This document shows positions 33,356 through 42,477 of a stretch of DNA of 64,000 bases, one piece after another (the stretch's first letter is position 1; every line of letters begins with the position of its first letter). A program made the translations under genes and the position numbers. The stretch lies in contig JAEYPS010000005.1 in assembly GCA_023410475.1 (NCBI GenBank), positions 62,001-126,000 on the forward strand, read 5' to 3'. The notes beneath the pieces are model-generated. The model was not told the origin of the DNA. It was given only the letters and a program-made list of their open reading frames with translations, and made no database searches. This DNA comes from Bacillota bacterium. Lineage in GTDB: Bacteria; Bacillota; Clostridia; Christensenellales; SZUA-584.

Positions 33356-34594
33356 TTACTTATAAAGCGGCCTTCTCGAGCACAGCGCCAATACTTTTTG
33401 TTTTACGGCCTCGACAGCATCTTCCCCGCCGTCTATTACCGCCGATATCAGCTCGCCTATCTCTTTCATGTCAGCCTCGTCCATGCCGCGCGTAGTCACG
33501 GCTGGAGTTCCTATGCGTATACCGCTCGTTATAAACGGGCTTCTCGTCTCGTTCGGAATGGCGTTTTTGTTGACGGTTATATTAGCCCGACCCAGCATCG
33601 CCTCTAAGTCTTTGCCCGTTATGCCCTTTTCGGTAAGGTCGACTAGCATCAGGTGGTTGTCCGTGCCGCCTGATACGAGCCTTACTCCGTTGCCAGTAAG
33701 GCTTGATGCAAGCGCCCCGGCGTTTTTAATTATCTGCTTTTGATAATCTTTGAACTCCGGCGTCATAGCTTCTTTAAAGCAGACGGCTTTAGCAGCGATA
33801 ACGTGCATGAGCGGGCCGCCCTGAATTCCCGGGAATATAGCCTTGTCTATGGCTTTGGCGTACTGCTCTTTGCACAGTATCATCCCGCCCCGCGGGCCTC
33901 TAAGCGTCTTGTGCGTCGTCGTTGTTACAAAGTCGGCGTAAGGCACCGGGCTCTGGTGCTGCCCCGCAGCTACGAGCCCCGCTATGTGCGCCATGTCTAC
34001 CATAAACATAGCGCCCGCCTCGTCGGCTATCTCTTTGAACTTTTGAAAGTCTATGCTCCTCGGGTAAGCGCTCGCGCCTGCGACAATGAGCTTTGGCTTT
34101 GCCTCAAGAACGATTCTGCGAAGTTCGTCGTAGTCTATCTGCTCTGTATCGGGGCTGACGCCGTAAGGAACGAACTTGTAGTATTTGCCCGAGATATTAA
34201 CGTGGCTTCCGTGCGTAAGATGCCCGCCGTGCGCAAGGTTCATGCCGACGACCGTGTCGCCCGGCTCAAGCACAGCGAAGTAAACGGCGGTGTTTGCCTG
34301 CGCTCCCGAGTGCGGCTGAACGTTCGCGTGCTCAGCGCCGAACAGCGCTTTGGCGCGCTCTATAGCGAGGTTCTCCGCGACATCCACAAACTCGCAGCCG
34401 CCGTAGTAGCGCTTGCCGGGATAACCTTCGGCGTACTTATTTGTAAGATGCGAGCCCATGGCGCTCATAACCGCTTCGGATACGAAGTTTTCGGAAGCTA
34501 TAAGCTCTATGTTCGTCTGTTGGCGCTCGAGCTCATCCATCATCGCGGCGTATATTTCTTCGTCAGCCGCCTTTACTCTTAAAAAGTCTATCAT
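33356..34594 (-). CDS. glyA: Serine hydroxymethyltransferase
   Basis: 412 residues. PLP enzyme interconverting serine and glycine with tetrahydrofolate. PLP lysine in TTTHKTLRGPRGG; also YAEGYPGKRYYGGCEFVD. AAGGTGAGCG precedes the ATG. It lies after rnc with a 35-bp gap. Confidence 0.97.
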   Translation of the reverse strand: MIDFLRVKAADEEIYAAMMDELERQQTNIELIASENFVSEAVMSAMGSHLTNKYAEGYPGKRYYGGCEFVDVAENLAIERAKALFGAEHANVQPHSGAQANTAVYFAVLEPGDTVVGMNLAHGGHLTHGSHVNISGKYYKFVPYGVSPDTEQIDYDELRRIVLEAKPKLIVAGASAYPRSIDFQKFKEIADEAGAMFMVDMAHIAGLVAAGQHQSPVPYADFVTTTTHKTLRGPRGGMILCKEQYAKAIDKAIFPGIQGGPLMHVIAAKAVCFKEAMTPEFKDYQKQIIKNAGALASSLTGNGVRLVSGGTDNHLMLVDLTEKGITGKDLEAMLGRANITVNKNAIPNETRSPFITSGIRIGTPAVTTRGMDEADMKEIGELISAVIDGGEDAVEAVKQKVLALCSRRPLYK

Positions 34595-34629
34595 CGCTCA
34601 CCTTTTCCGCTTCAAAAAAGAAACTTTAT

Positions 34630-35298
34630 TCAAATATTCAAAAGAGCTTGCTTCGCAGCCCTTTGTTCCGCGATTTTTTTAGAGGGACCCTGGCCCTGAG
34701 AGAGTTCTTCTCCCGCCACATACAGCTTAACATAAAACGTCTTGTCATGCGGGGGGCCTTCCTCTTTATACACTGCGTATTTTATGTCGCTTATACCCTT
34801 CTTGTGAAAATGCTCCTGCAGCCTCGTCTTATAATCTTTGAGCCCGGCGCCCGAGAACACGTCCTCTATGGCGCCTCGCAGCAGCTTTTGCACCAGCGCT
34901 TTTGCAGGCACCATACCGCCGTCTATGTAGACAGCTCCTATCATCGCCTCGACGACGTCCGCGAGTATGGAGGGCTTGTCAGCGCCGCCCGAATTTTGCT
35001 CGCCTCTGCCAAGTACGATATAGTCCCCGAGTTCAAGCTCTCTTGCCGCGGCTACGAGCACGCCTTCGTTGACTACTGCCGCGCGGCTCTTTGTAAGCTC
35101 GCCTTCCGCGAAGTCAGGCCTTTCAAAAAATATCAGTTCGCTGACGGCAAGCTCCAGCACCGCGTCCCCTAAGAACTCAAGCCTTTCATAGCTCTCGCCC
35201 ATGTCTGCCGAGGAATGTATGAAAGCTCGTTTCAAAAGCTTCTCGTCAGAAAACGAATATCCTATTTTATTCTGCAGTTTAGTTAAATCCCGATCCAT
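34630..35298 (-). CDS. rnc: Ribonuclease III
   Basis: 222 residues. The RNase III signature ERLEFLGDAVLEL is at residues ~38-50 and ADVVEAMIGAVYIDGG follows; residues ~155-222 are a dsRNA-binding domain. It cleaves double-stranded precursor rRNA. No strong ribosome binding site is seen; a hairpin repeat lies right before the start (35307-35344). Confidence 0.96.
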   Translation of the reverse strand: MDRDLTKLQNKIGYSFSDEKLLKRAFIHSSADMGESYERLEFLGDAVLELAVSELIFFERPDFAEGELTKSRAAVVNEGVLVAAARELELGDYIVLGRGEQNSGGADKPSILADVVEAMIGAVYIDGGMVPAKALVQKLLRGAIEDVFSGAGLKDYKTRLQEHFHKKGISDIKYAVYKEEGPPHDKTFYVKLYVAGEELSQGQGPSKKIAEQRAAKQALLNI

Positions 35299-35306
35299 TA
35301 AACATA

Positions 35307-35344
35307 ACCCAAAAAAGCTTGCGCTTTTGGAGGAATCTTTACCC
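35307..35344 (-). repeat. Short hairpin repeat, copy 2
   Basis: ACCCAAAAAAGC, TTGC, GCTTTTGGAGG: a variant copy with the AAAAGC/GCTTTT stem but a changed outer GGGG. It ends about 9 bp from the rnc start codon. A second hairpin, GCCCCAA...TTGGGGC, is at 35398-35427 in the same acpP-rnc gap. Confidence 0.45.
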
Positions 35345-35477
35345 CTTTTGGCTGGCGCCTCGCGGCATAAGCCTCATATTTGCCTTAACTAGAGCTTGCC
35401 CCAAAGAACGTTAACGCTCCTTGGGGCGACACACACCACCATAAACAATACGATACCCTATTTGGGAATCGTCAAAT

Positions 35478-35714
35478 CTAATACCCTCCGACGTTTTTCT
35501 CGATGTAGGAAACGACGTCTTTTACGGTGACCACCTTGGGCAGCTCCTCGTCAGGAATGTCAAGGTCAAACTCCTGCTCAAGGTCCATTATCAGCTCGAC
35601 TATCGCCAGAGAATCCGCCTTGAGATCCTCAACGAGGTCGGACTCCATCGTGATGCTCTCTTCGTCGATCTCCAGCTGGTCCGATAATATTTTCCTTACT
35701 TTTTCGAATACCAT
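35478..35714 (-). CDS. acpP: Acyl carrier protein
   Basis: 78 residues. The phosphopantetheine site DSL is at Ser35 (LKADSLAIVE), in an acidic four-helix protein. GGAGG precedes the ATG. It sits between plsX and rnc; the fabD/fabG/fabF genes seen here in many Firmicutes are absent. Confidence 0.96.
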   Translation of the reverse strand: MVFEKVRKILSDQLEIDEESITMESDLVEDLKADSLAIVELIMDLEQEFDLDIPDEELPKVVTVKDVVSYIEKNVGGY

Positions 35715-35737
35715 CTTTGAGCCTCCTGTACAATAAA

Positions 35738-36742
35738 TTAATCGTCTAGTGATATCTTCGAAATCTCCGTTTTTATTACATTAACGACATCGGCATCGAT
35801 AAAACCCGCCGCCTGCCGCAGTGTACTCTTTATGGCCTTGGCGTTCGAAGAGCCGTGAGCCTTCATTACGCCGCCTCCTACGCCGAGAAGCAGCGCTCCG
35901 CCGTACTCGGTGTAGTCGAGGTTTTTCTTGAATGCTTTGAACGCGGGCATAGCGAGCGCCGCGCCGAGCTTTGTGCGAAAGCCGCTCTTAAGCTCTTTTT
36001 TGAGCATCGAGAACAGCGTGCCCGCAACGCCCTCAAGGAACTTTAGTATAACGTTGCCTGTAAACCCGTCGCAGACTATTACGTCGTAATCTCCTGACAG
36101 AAGGTCTCTGCCCTCCGCGTTTCCCGCGAAATTCACCGGCATCGATTCGAGCAGCTTGTAAGTTGCTTTCGTAAGCTCCGTACCCTTTTCCGATTCGGCG
36201 CCGTTGTTTACGAGCCCGACGCGAGGAGAGGCGATGCCCTCCATCTTCTGCATATATATGCTGCCCATCAGCGCGAATTGCGCAAGATAAGACGGACGGC
36301 ACTCTGTATTTGCGCCAGCGTCTATAAGCAGCACCTTTCCCTTTTCGCTGGGCAGAAGAGGCGCAAGCGCACAGCGCTTCACTCCGGGTATGCGCTTAAC
36401 GACAAGGGTAGCTCCCGCAATAGTCGCGCCCGTGTTTCCCGCGGTAATGAACACCTGACCTTCCCCTTCGCGAAGAAGCCTCATTCCCCTGACGAGCGAA
36501 GAATCGCGCTTGTTGCGTATAGCATCGACCGGCGGCTCCGCCATATCTATAACTTCTGTCGCGTGAACGACATTTATACGCCGTGTATCATAATTGTGTT
36601 TTGCAAGCTCAATTGAAATATCGTCTTCTTTTCCGACAAGTGTGATCTCAAGTGAAGGGTTTTCAGCGAGCGCCATTACGCATCCCTCGACAATTGCCTG
36701 CGGAGCGTTGTCGCCGCCCATTGCGTCCACGATTACTTTCAA
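35738..36742 (-). CDS. plsX: Phosphate acyltransferase PlsX
   Basis: 334 residues. Converts acyl-ACP to acyl phosphate for PlsY. Contains MKVIVDAMGGDNAPQAIVEG at the N-terminus and GFTGNVILKFLEG. The start codon is TTG at 36742 with GAGGTGG upstream. plsX and acpP lie 23 bp apart. Confidence 0.96.
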   Translation of the reverse strand: MKVIVDAMGGDNAPQAIVEGCVMALAENPSLEITLVGKEDDISIELAKHNYDTRRINVVHATEVIDMAEPPVDAIRNKRDSSLVRGMRLLREGEGQVFITAGNTGATIAGATLVVKRIPGVKRCALAPLLPSEKGKVLLIDAGANTECRPSYLAQFALMGSIYMQKMEGIASPRVGLVNNGAESEKGTELTKATYKLLESMPVNFAGNAEGRDLLSGDYDVIVCDGFTGNVILKFLEGVAGTLFSMLKKELKSGFRTKLGAALAMPAFKAFKKNLDYTEYGGALLLGVGGGVMKAHGSSNAKAIKSTLRQAAGFIDADVVNVIKTEISKISLDD

Positions 36743-36832
36743 ACCGCCACCTCACCATAAAATTGTATATGGGTAGTATATAATAAAATATAAAAACAAT
36801 GCAACATATTTTGTAGTATTAATAAAACGCCT

Positions 36833-36849
36833 GTAAACAGAGTGTTTAC
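36833..36849. promoter_or_regulatory. GTAAACA/TGTTTAC dyad upstream of plsX
   Basis: GTAAACA (36833-36839) GAG TGTTTAC (36843-36849) is an exact 7-bp inverted repeat, between the rpmF terminator and the plsX promoter region (36743-36830). It could be an operator for lipid-synthesis control, as FapR is in Bacillus, or just a second hairpin. Confidence 0.35.
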
Positions 36850-36859
36850 GGTTTATTAA

Positions 36860-36887
36860 ATAAAAAACGCACAAAACATGTGCGCTT
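36860..36887 (-). terminator. Terminator after rpmF
   Basis: On the minus strand GCGCACATGTTTTGTGCG is followed by TTTTTTATTT (stem 36868-36872 with 36880-36884). It separates yceD-rpmF from plsX. Confidence 0.8.
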
Positions 36888-36912
36888 TAAGAACGTTAAA
36901 TAAACATTGTCG

Positions 36913-37110
36913 TTATTCGGCTTTTTCTTTCTTTTCCGTGTCCATTACGTGCCTGCCGTTATAGAAGCCGCATGTGGGGCAAGCCCTGTGCGAAAGCTTC
37001 ATCGCGTGGCACTGAGGGCACTCGGATATACCGGGAGCGCTAAGCTTCCAGTTTGCAGCCCTTCTGGTGCGCTTGCGCTGTTTTGAAATCCTGTTCTTCG
37101 GTAATGCCAT
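36913..37110 (-). CDS. rpmF: Ribosomal protein L32 (zinc-ribbon form)
   Basis: 65 residues. Starts MALPKNRISKQRKRTRRA with four Cys at CPQC (31/34) and CPTC (44/47), the Zn-binding form. A short acidic/basic C-tail. It follows yceD by 2 bp, with GAGG before the ATG. Confidence 0.95.
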   Translation of the reverse strand: MALPKNRISKQRKRTRRAANWKLSAPGISECPQCHAMKLSHRACPTCGFYNGRHVMDTEKKEKAE

Positions 37111-37112
37111 AT

Positions 37113-37616
37113 CTATTCCTCCTCGTTATCGCTTTTGTCCCCAAAGGCCTTTTTAAACGGATTGTCGCCGTTTTCGGGGACGCAGCCGCATTCGCCTTCG
37201 TTAAGATCCCTGCCGCAAACCGGGCACAGGCCTTTGCAGTCCTCCCTGCAAAGAAACCTCATGGGCAGGCTCATCACTATATTATCCTCCAGCATCGTAT
37301 CGAGCTCGATAACGTCGGCTGTGTAAGGATATATACCTTCATCCTGCTCAGGGTCCTTCGCAAAATACTCCGAAAATCCAAATTCTACGGCGTATCTGAG
37401 CGGCTTTAAACACCTTGAGCAGCTGACCTGCGTCGCAGCCCTGAAGCTGCCCTCTACGGGCACTCCTTCCCCGTCAAAGCTGTAATCCGCCTCGACATGT
37501 ACATCGGGGAACCTGAACACTTCGCCCATAAACTCGATGTCCTGAAGCTGTCCGTCGTAAACCTCGCTATAGACTTCGCCCTCGTTTTTTATTGCGTCAG
37601 CGATATCTATCTTCAT
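37113..37616 (-). CDS. yceD: YceD (DUF177) family protein
   Basis: 167 residues from ATG 37616 (GGAG 8 bases upstream). The DUF177 pattern VSCSRCLKPLRY, a C-terminal Cys cluster (CREDCKGLCPVCGRDLNEGE) and the position before rpmF all fit. DUF177 proteins affect 23S rRNA maturation in plants and bacteria; the mechanism is unclear. It shares an operon with rpmF. Confidence 0.9.
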   Translation of the reverse strand: MKIDIADAIKNEGEVYSEVYDGQLQDIEFMGEVFRFPDVHVEADYSFDGEGVPVEGSFRAATQVSCSRCLKPLRYAVEFGFSEYFAKDPEQDEGIYPYTADVIELDTMLEDNIVMSLPMRFLCREDCKGLCPVCGRDLNEGECGCVPENGDNPFKKAFGDKSDNEEE

Positions 37617-37719
37617 GACAATACTCCAATCGGCCTCACGACTCGCCCTGAAAAAACACGTTTTCAGTGATCCTGAGCGCAATCAAAGAAAAACCGCTCC
37701 GGATAAGTCAACATTCAAG

Positions 37720-37748
37720 ATTATATTTTAACGAAGCTTTTATGTCAA
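37720..37748 (-). promoter_or_regulatory. Sigma-A promoter of yceD-rpmF
   Basis: On the minus strand a perfect TTGACA (37743-37748), 17 bp and a perfect TATAAT (37720-37725). The -35 overlaps the hemZ stop codon, so this operon starts at the end of hemZ. Confidence 0.88.
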
Positions 37749-39217
37749 CATTTTTTTGGCTCGGAAAGCGGCTGAATGCCCAAAAGAATACGCTTTCTTT
37801 GTATCATTTCTTCCGCTTTGTCTATATAGAGCCGCAGGTCCTTTATATTGGCCGAGCGCTCGATTCGCTCGCCTTTTTTAAACACTCGTTTCGAGATGGC
37901 GCCCGCCCCGAACGCCAATACTCCGCAAAGCTCTTCCATGTTGTCTATGTTGTAGAGACATTCGAATCCGGGTTTGGAATACCCCGCGTTCTCAAGGCTG
38001 CCTCTCATGTACTTCTGGCGGTACATGTAGTACGCTCTGTATCCTGCGCTTTCAAGCAGATCCTGCGACAAGCTTATCATACCTGCAGCCTGCGAGTCTC
38101 CCGGCAGAGCGTCCATGTTATCCTCGGCGAATTTCGACGCACGCTTTACCGCGAGCGTGTGCACGGTTATGTTTTCGGGATATAGCTCGATCATCCCTTC
38201 CAGCGTTGAACATAAGTCTTTTTCGGACTCTCCGGGAAGCCCGGCTATCACGTCCGTGTTTACTGAAAAGCCGGCTTCCTTTGCCATGCTGTAAGCCCTG
38301 TAAAAATCCTGCGCGGTGTGCCGCCTCCCTATGCGGGCAAGCGTCGCGTCGGACAGCGTCTGCGTATTGACGCTGACCCGGCCTGCGCCCGATTGCTTTA
38401 TGATGCGCAGCTTCTCTTCCGTTATCGTATCGGGGCGCCCTGCCTCCACGGTGAACTCGTCCCCACACGCAGCTATCTCTCCCGCCCTTGTCAGCACCGC
38501 TTTTAAGCTTTCTTCGCTGAGCGCTGTAGGTGTGCCTCCGCCGACGTACACAGAGCGCACGCGGTAACCGCAAAGCAGCTCTTCCGCCGCCGACAGCTCA
38601 AAGAGCAGAGCCTTTACATAGTTTTCCTCCGCTCCTTTGAATACGCCCGGAGTGTTGGACGCGAACGAACAGTACGCGCACCTCGTCGTGCAAAAAGGTA
38701 TGCCGATGTATATATCTATTTCATCATCCCGGGGCATAAGCGGCTTTTGTATGTCGACTATGCCTTTAGCGAACGCGTATTTATCGGGTGACACGTTAAA
38801 TTCGCCCACAAAAAGCGCCCGCGCGCTTTGCTCCGCTTGCCTTGCTTCGCTGTCGCGCAGCAGCTTCGTCGGCCTTATGCCGGTGAGCGAACCCCACGGC
38901 ATCGACACTTTGAACAGCTTCGAGAGAGCGCGGTACACGCTTATCTTGGCCGCCCTCTTGGCGGCGCGCTTTTTCCCAAGCTCCCCTTCTTCGTCCGGAC
39001 AGACGTATTCGTATGCTGAAACGGGGTTGCCGTCCAAAAACACCTCTGCGCCGCTGCTTATCGTTCCATCCTTTTCTGCTAAGTGATGAAGCACGCTCAA
39101 CCCTTGGGCAAAAGGCTTGTCCTGCTCAAGCTTTTCTATCCTTCTCGTATCTATGAACAGCCTTATCTCTTCGCAGATGTCGCTGAAAAACGCTGTATCC
39201 GTAAACAGTCCCGTCAT
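37745..39217 (-). CDS. hemZ: Oxygen-independent coproporphyrinogen III oxidase-like HemZ
   Basis: 490 residues. An N-terminal HemZ-specific region (residues ~1-170) and a radical-SAM domain with CTTRCAYC (C-x3-C-x2-C), then VYVGGGTPTALS and AGRPDTITEEKL, as in HemN relatives. It may be a coproporphyrinogen oxidase or a related methylase; biochemical proof for HemZ proteins is limited. It overlaps the preceding MBL gene by four bases. In many Clostridia this position is followed by hisS-aspS, absent here. Confidence 0.9.
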   Translation of the reverse strand: MTGLFTDTAFFSDICEEIRLFIDTRRIEKLEQDKPFAQGLSVLHHLAEKDGTISSGAEVFLDGNPVSAYEYVCPDEEGELGKKRAAKRAAKISVYRALSKLFKVSMPWGSLTGIRPTKLLRDSEARQAEQSARALFVGEFNVSPDKYAFAKGIVDIQKPLMPRDDEIDIYIGIPFCTTRCAYCSFASNTPGVFKGAEENYVKALLFELSAAEELLCGYRVRSVYVGGGTPTALSEESLKAVLTRAGEIAACGDEFTVEAGRPDTITEEKLRIIKQSGAGRVSVNTQTLSDATLARIGRRHTAQDFYRAYSMAKEAGFSVNTDVIAGLPGESEKDLCSTLEGMIELYPENITVHTLAVKRASKFAEDNMDALPGDSQAAGMISLSQDLLESAGYRAYYMYRQKYMRGSLENAGYSKPGFECLYNIDNMEELCGVLAFGAGAISKRVFKKGERIERSANIKDLRLYIDKAEEMIQRKRILLGIQPLSEPKKC

Positions 39218-39843
39218 TTCGTCCTTTTAAAGAACGGGTTTCTGCGAAACTCGTTCCAAAGCGTCGTCTCGGGCCCGTGCCCGGTGTATACGGTATAATC
39301 GGCAGCAAGGCCTCTTAGCACCGAGTTGAGAGTATCGAAGTATTCGACGGGATCGCCGCCCGGAAGATCGGTCCTGCCGCACGACATATAGAAAAGCGTG
39401 TCGCCCGAGAACATAGCGTCTTCGGCTAGGTAGCATACGCTTCCTCCCGAGTGCCCCGGAGTGTGCAGCACGCTTACCTCGATATCCGCTGCGTCTATGA
39501 TCTCACCGCCCCGAAGCACGATGTCGGCCTCGCAGGGCTGCAGCCTCAGCCCCACCATAGACGCGAGGCTGTCTCTTGAGCTCTTGAGCATGAAGAGGTC
39601 GCGCTCGTGAACGCAGACCTTCGCTCCCGTAGCCCTCCTGAGCTCCGCCGCTGCGCCTGTGTGGTCGAAATGCCCGTGTGTGAGAAGTATATGCGTAACG
39701 TCCTCGATACCGCATTCGTCCAGCTTCTCCAGTATCGCTTTGCAGTCGCCGGGGTCGACTACGAACGCTTTCTCCGAGCCTTCGCGGTATGCCGCGTAAG
39801 CGTTCGCTCCCATACCGCCTGCGTCGATGCGAATTACTCTCAT
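39214..39843 (-). CDS. MBL-fold metal-dependent hydrolase
   Basis: 209 residues from ATG 39843 (GGGAGGT upstream). The metallo-beta-lactamase motif THGHFDHTG, HTPGHSGG and the final TGHGPETTL are present, giving a glyoxalase-II-like hydrolase (YqgX type). It overlaps hemZ, so the two are co-translated. Substrate not known. Confidence 0.88.
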   Translation of the reverse strand: MRVIRIDAGGMGANAYAAYREGSEKAFVVDPGDCKAILEKLDECGIEDVTHILLTHGHFDHTGAAAELRRATGAKVCVHERDLFMLKSSRDSLASMVGLRLQPCEADIVLRGGEIIDAADIEVSVLHTPGHSGGSVCYLAEDAMFSGDTLFYMSCGRTDLPGGDPVEYFDTLNSVLRGLAADYTVYTGHGPETTLWNEFRRNPFFKRTK

Positions 39844-39876
39844 ATCTACCTCCCGTACCTGCACCGCCGGGCGCTT

Positions 39877-40323
39877 TCAGAACGCGCGCTTTGAGCTGAG
39901 CAATATCGTGACCGGGCCGTCGCCCGTCGACCGGACGCTCATATGCGCTCCGAATTCGCCCTCACCTGTTATTATGCCCATTGCGCGAAAAGCGGCGATG
40001 CATTTTTCGTACATATCCTTTGCCGTCTGAGGCTCGGCAGCGCGCGTAAAGTCTGGCCGCTTGCCCTTTCTCGCGTCTCCCGCAAGCGTGAACTGAGACA
40101 CGACGAGTATCTGCCCGCCGATATCCGTCACGCTCTTGTCCATCTTGCCGTTGCTGCTGAATATCCTCAGCCCCGACACCTTGCGCACTATATAATCGAG
40201 ATCCTCATCCGTGTCGCCCTTCTCTACTCCGAGCAGCACGAGCAGACCTGCTCTTATGCTTCCGGTCTCTCTTTCGTCCACCGTCACCATAGCCTGCGAT
40301 ACCCGTTCCACGACAGCTAACAT
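39877..40323 (-). CDS. dtd: D-aminoacyl-tRNA deacylase
   Basis: 148 residues. Removes D-amino acids from mischarged tRNA. Family motifs SQFTLAGD and GPVTI are present. GTAGGAGGATAA precedes the ATG. Directly downstream of rel, as in many Firmicutes. Confidence 0.95.
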   Translation of the reverse strand: MLAVVERVSQAMVTVDERETGSIRAGLLVLLGVEKGDTDEDLDYIVRKVSGLRIFSSNGKMDKSVTDIGGQILVVSQFTLAGDARKGKRPDFTRAAEPQTAKDMYEKCIAAFRAMGIITGEGEFGAHMSVRSTGDGPVTILLSSKRAF

Positions 40324-40331
40324 TTATCCTC

Positions 40332-42473
40332 CTACTTGTGTATCCTGAACACCTCGTGCACGCCGGGTATGCTCTTTAAGCTTTTGAATATCCCTTCGAG
40401 CTGTCCTATATCGTTTATCTCGATACCTATTATTATAACGGCCGCGCTGCCTTTTCCCATTCGAGCGTTTACCGACGTCATAGGCACGCCTAAGCTGAAT
40501 ATCTTATTTGACACCTCGGCTATTAGCCCTCGCTTATCCTCGGCGTTGACCTGTATCTCGACGCTGTACGACGAGTTCTCGTCTTTTGACCACGCGACGT
40601 CTATCATGCGCCCCTTTTCAAAATCCGCCGTGACTATGTTTGAGCAGTCTTCCCTGTGCACGGATACTCCCCTGCCTCGCGTTATATAGCCCACTATGTT
40701 GTCTCCCGGCACGGGATTGCAGCACCTCGCAAACCTTACGACCATATCGTCGTAACCTTTTACGATAACGCCGCTAGAGTCCGTCCGGCGCGGCTTTTTT
40801 AACTCCGGCTTTGCCTCGGCGGGCTTGCTTAACTGGTTGTACTCCTGTATCAGCTTTGAGAGTATCTGGCCGGTAGCTATTCCCCCATAGCCCACCGCAG
40901 CGTACATGTCGTCAGCCGACTGCAGCGAGAACTTCTTGAAAACGCCCTTCAGCCATTCCGGCCTGAAAAGCGCTTTGAACTCGTAGCCGCGGTGCTTTGC
41001 CTCTTTTTCGAGCATGTCGCGGCCTTTGGCTATGTTCTCCTCTTTAAGCTCCTTGCGGAACCAGTTTTTTATCTTGCTCTTTGCCTGCGACGTCTTTACC
41101 GTCTTGAGCCAATCCCTTGAAGGGCCTTTTGAGGCGGAGGACGTTATTATCTCGACGATGTCGCCTGTTTTCAATACATGCCCCAGCGGCACTATCTTGC
41201 CGTTCACCTTCGCGCCCGTGCATTTGTTGCCTATCTCGCTGTGTATGCCGTACGCGAAGTCGAGAGGCGTCGAGCCCTGCACGAACTCCTTTACGTCTCC
41301 CTTCGGGGTGAACACGAACACCCTGTCGCTGTAAAAGTCGACTTTGAGCGACTCCATGAACTCCTTGGAGTCTCGCATGTCCGTCTGCCACTCGAGAAGC
41401 TCTCTGAGCCACGCGAGCTTCTTGTCCATATCCTTGTCGGCCGCTCCGCCCTCTTTATAATGCCAGTGCGCCGCGATACCGTACTCGGCCGTTGAGTGCA
41501 TCTCCTTCGTCCTTATCTGCACCTCGAACGGACGTCCGTCCTTGCCGAGCACCGTAGTATGGATGGACTGGTACATGTTCTGTTTCGGGACGGCTATATA
41601 GTCCTTGAAGCGGCCGGGTATGGGCTTCCATTCGGTATGTATCGTTCCCAGCACCGCATAGCAGTCGCGCACCGTCTTTACGACTATCCTTATGGCGGTG
41701 AGGTCATAGACCTCTTCAAATTCGCGTTGTTTGTTGTGTATCTTGTTGTATATGCTGTATATATGCTTTGGGCGGCCTTCCACCTCGGCCTCGACCCTAA
41801 TCTTTTTAAGCATATCCTTTATCTGCTCTATTACCGCGCTTATATACTCGTCGCGCTGAGAACGGGTCTCTGATATCTTGTCGGCGATATCGAAATAGCC
41901 CTTCTCGTCGATATATTTTAAAGCGAGGTCCTCAAGCTGCCACTTTATAGCGTTGATACCGAGGCGGTGCGCCAGAGGCGCGTATATCTCGAGCGTCTCC
42001 TTTGCCTTCTCTACCTGCTTTTCCTTGCTCTGGAACTTGAGCGTGCGCATATTGTGCAGCCTGTCCGCGAGCTTGACGAGTATCACGCGTATATCGCTCG
42101 CCATAGCGAGGAACATCTTTCTTAAGTTCTCGGCCTGGTTTTCCTCCTTTGAAAGGAAGTCGACCCGCCCCACCTTTGTCACGCCGTCGACGAGTTTGGC
42201 TATCTCCTCGCCGAACTCATCTTTAAGCTGACCTATCGTCACGTTCGTGTCTTCCACTATGTCGTGGAAAAGCCCCGCAACGATTGTGGATATATCGAGC
42301 TGAAGGTCTATGAGTATGCTCGCGACCTCGTACGGGTGCATGAAAAAAGGCTCTCCCGAGAGCCGCATCTGGCCTTCGTGAGCGTTTTTCGCGAACATAT
42401 AGGCTTTTTTGAAAAACGCCTGGTCCGCCTGGCTGTAATTCTTCTTTTTTAGCTTGTCTGTCAGTTCTTCCAA
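40332..42473 (-). CDS. rel: Bifunctional (p)ppGpp synthetase/hydrolase Rel
   Basis: 713 residues from a TTG at 42473 (GGAG 7 bases upstream, 4 bases past the recJ stop). The longer frame to 42500 has its start inside a poorly spaced site. HD hydrolase domain (FHDIVEDTNV), synthetase (YQSIHTTVLG), TGS (~390-450) and C-terminal ACT. It makes and degrades the stringent alarmone. The apt gene usually between recJ and rel is missing. Confidence 0.95.
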   Translation of the reverse strand: MEELTDKLKKKNYSQADQAFFKKAYMFAKNAHEGQMRLSGEPFFMHPYEVASILIDLQLDISTIVAGLFHDIVEDTNVTIGQLKDEFGEEIAKLVDGVTKVGRVDFLSKEENQAENLRKMFLAMASDIRVILVKLADRLHNMRTLKFQSKEKQVEKAKETLEIYAPLAHRLGINAIKWQLEDLALKYIDEKGYFDIADKISETRSQRDEYISAVIEQIKDMLKKIRVEAEVEGRPKHIYSIYNKIHNKQREFEEVYDLTAIRIVVKTVRDCYAVLGTIHTEWKPIPGRFKDYIAVPKQNMYQSIHTTVLGKDGRPFEVQIRTKEMHSTAEYGIAAHWHYKEGGAADKDMDKKLAWLRELLEWQTDMRDSKEFMESLKVDFYSDRVFVFTPKGDVKEFVQGSTPLDFAYGIHSEIGNKCTGAKVNGKIVPLGHVLKTGDIVEIITSSASKGPSRDWLKTVKTSQAKSKIKNWFRKELKEENIAKGRDMLEKEAKHRGYEFKALFRPEWLKGVFKKFSLQSADDMYAAVGYGGIATGQILSKLIQEYNQLSKPAEAKPELKKPRRTDSSGVIVKGYDDMVVRFARCCNPVPGDNIVGYITRGRGVSVHREDCSNIVTADFEKGRMIDVAWSKDENSSYSVEIQVNAEDKRGLIAEVSNKIFSLGVPMTSVNARMGKGSAAVIIIGIEINDIGQLEGIFKSLKSIPGVHEVFRIHK

Positions 42474-42477
42474 AGCG

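Noticed and set aside
33740..34582. 280-codon plus-strand frame opposite glyA
   Set aside because: Mirror of a highly biased real gene; no family features.
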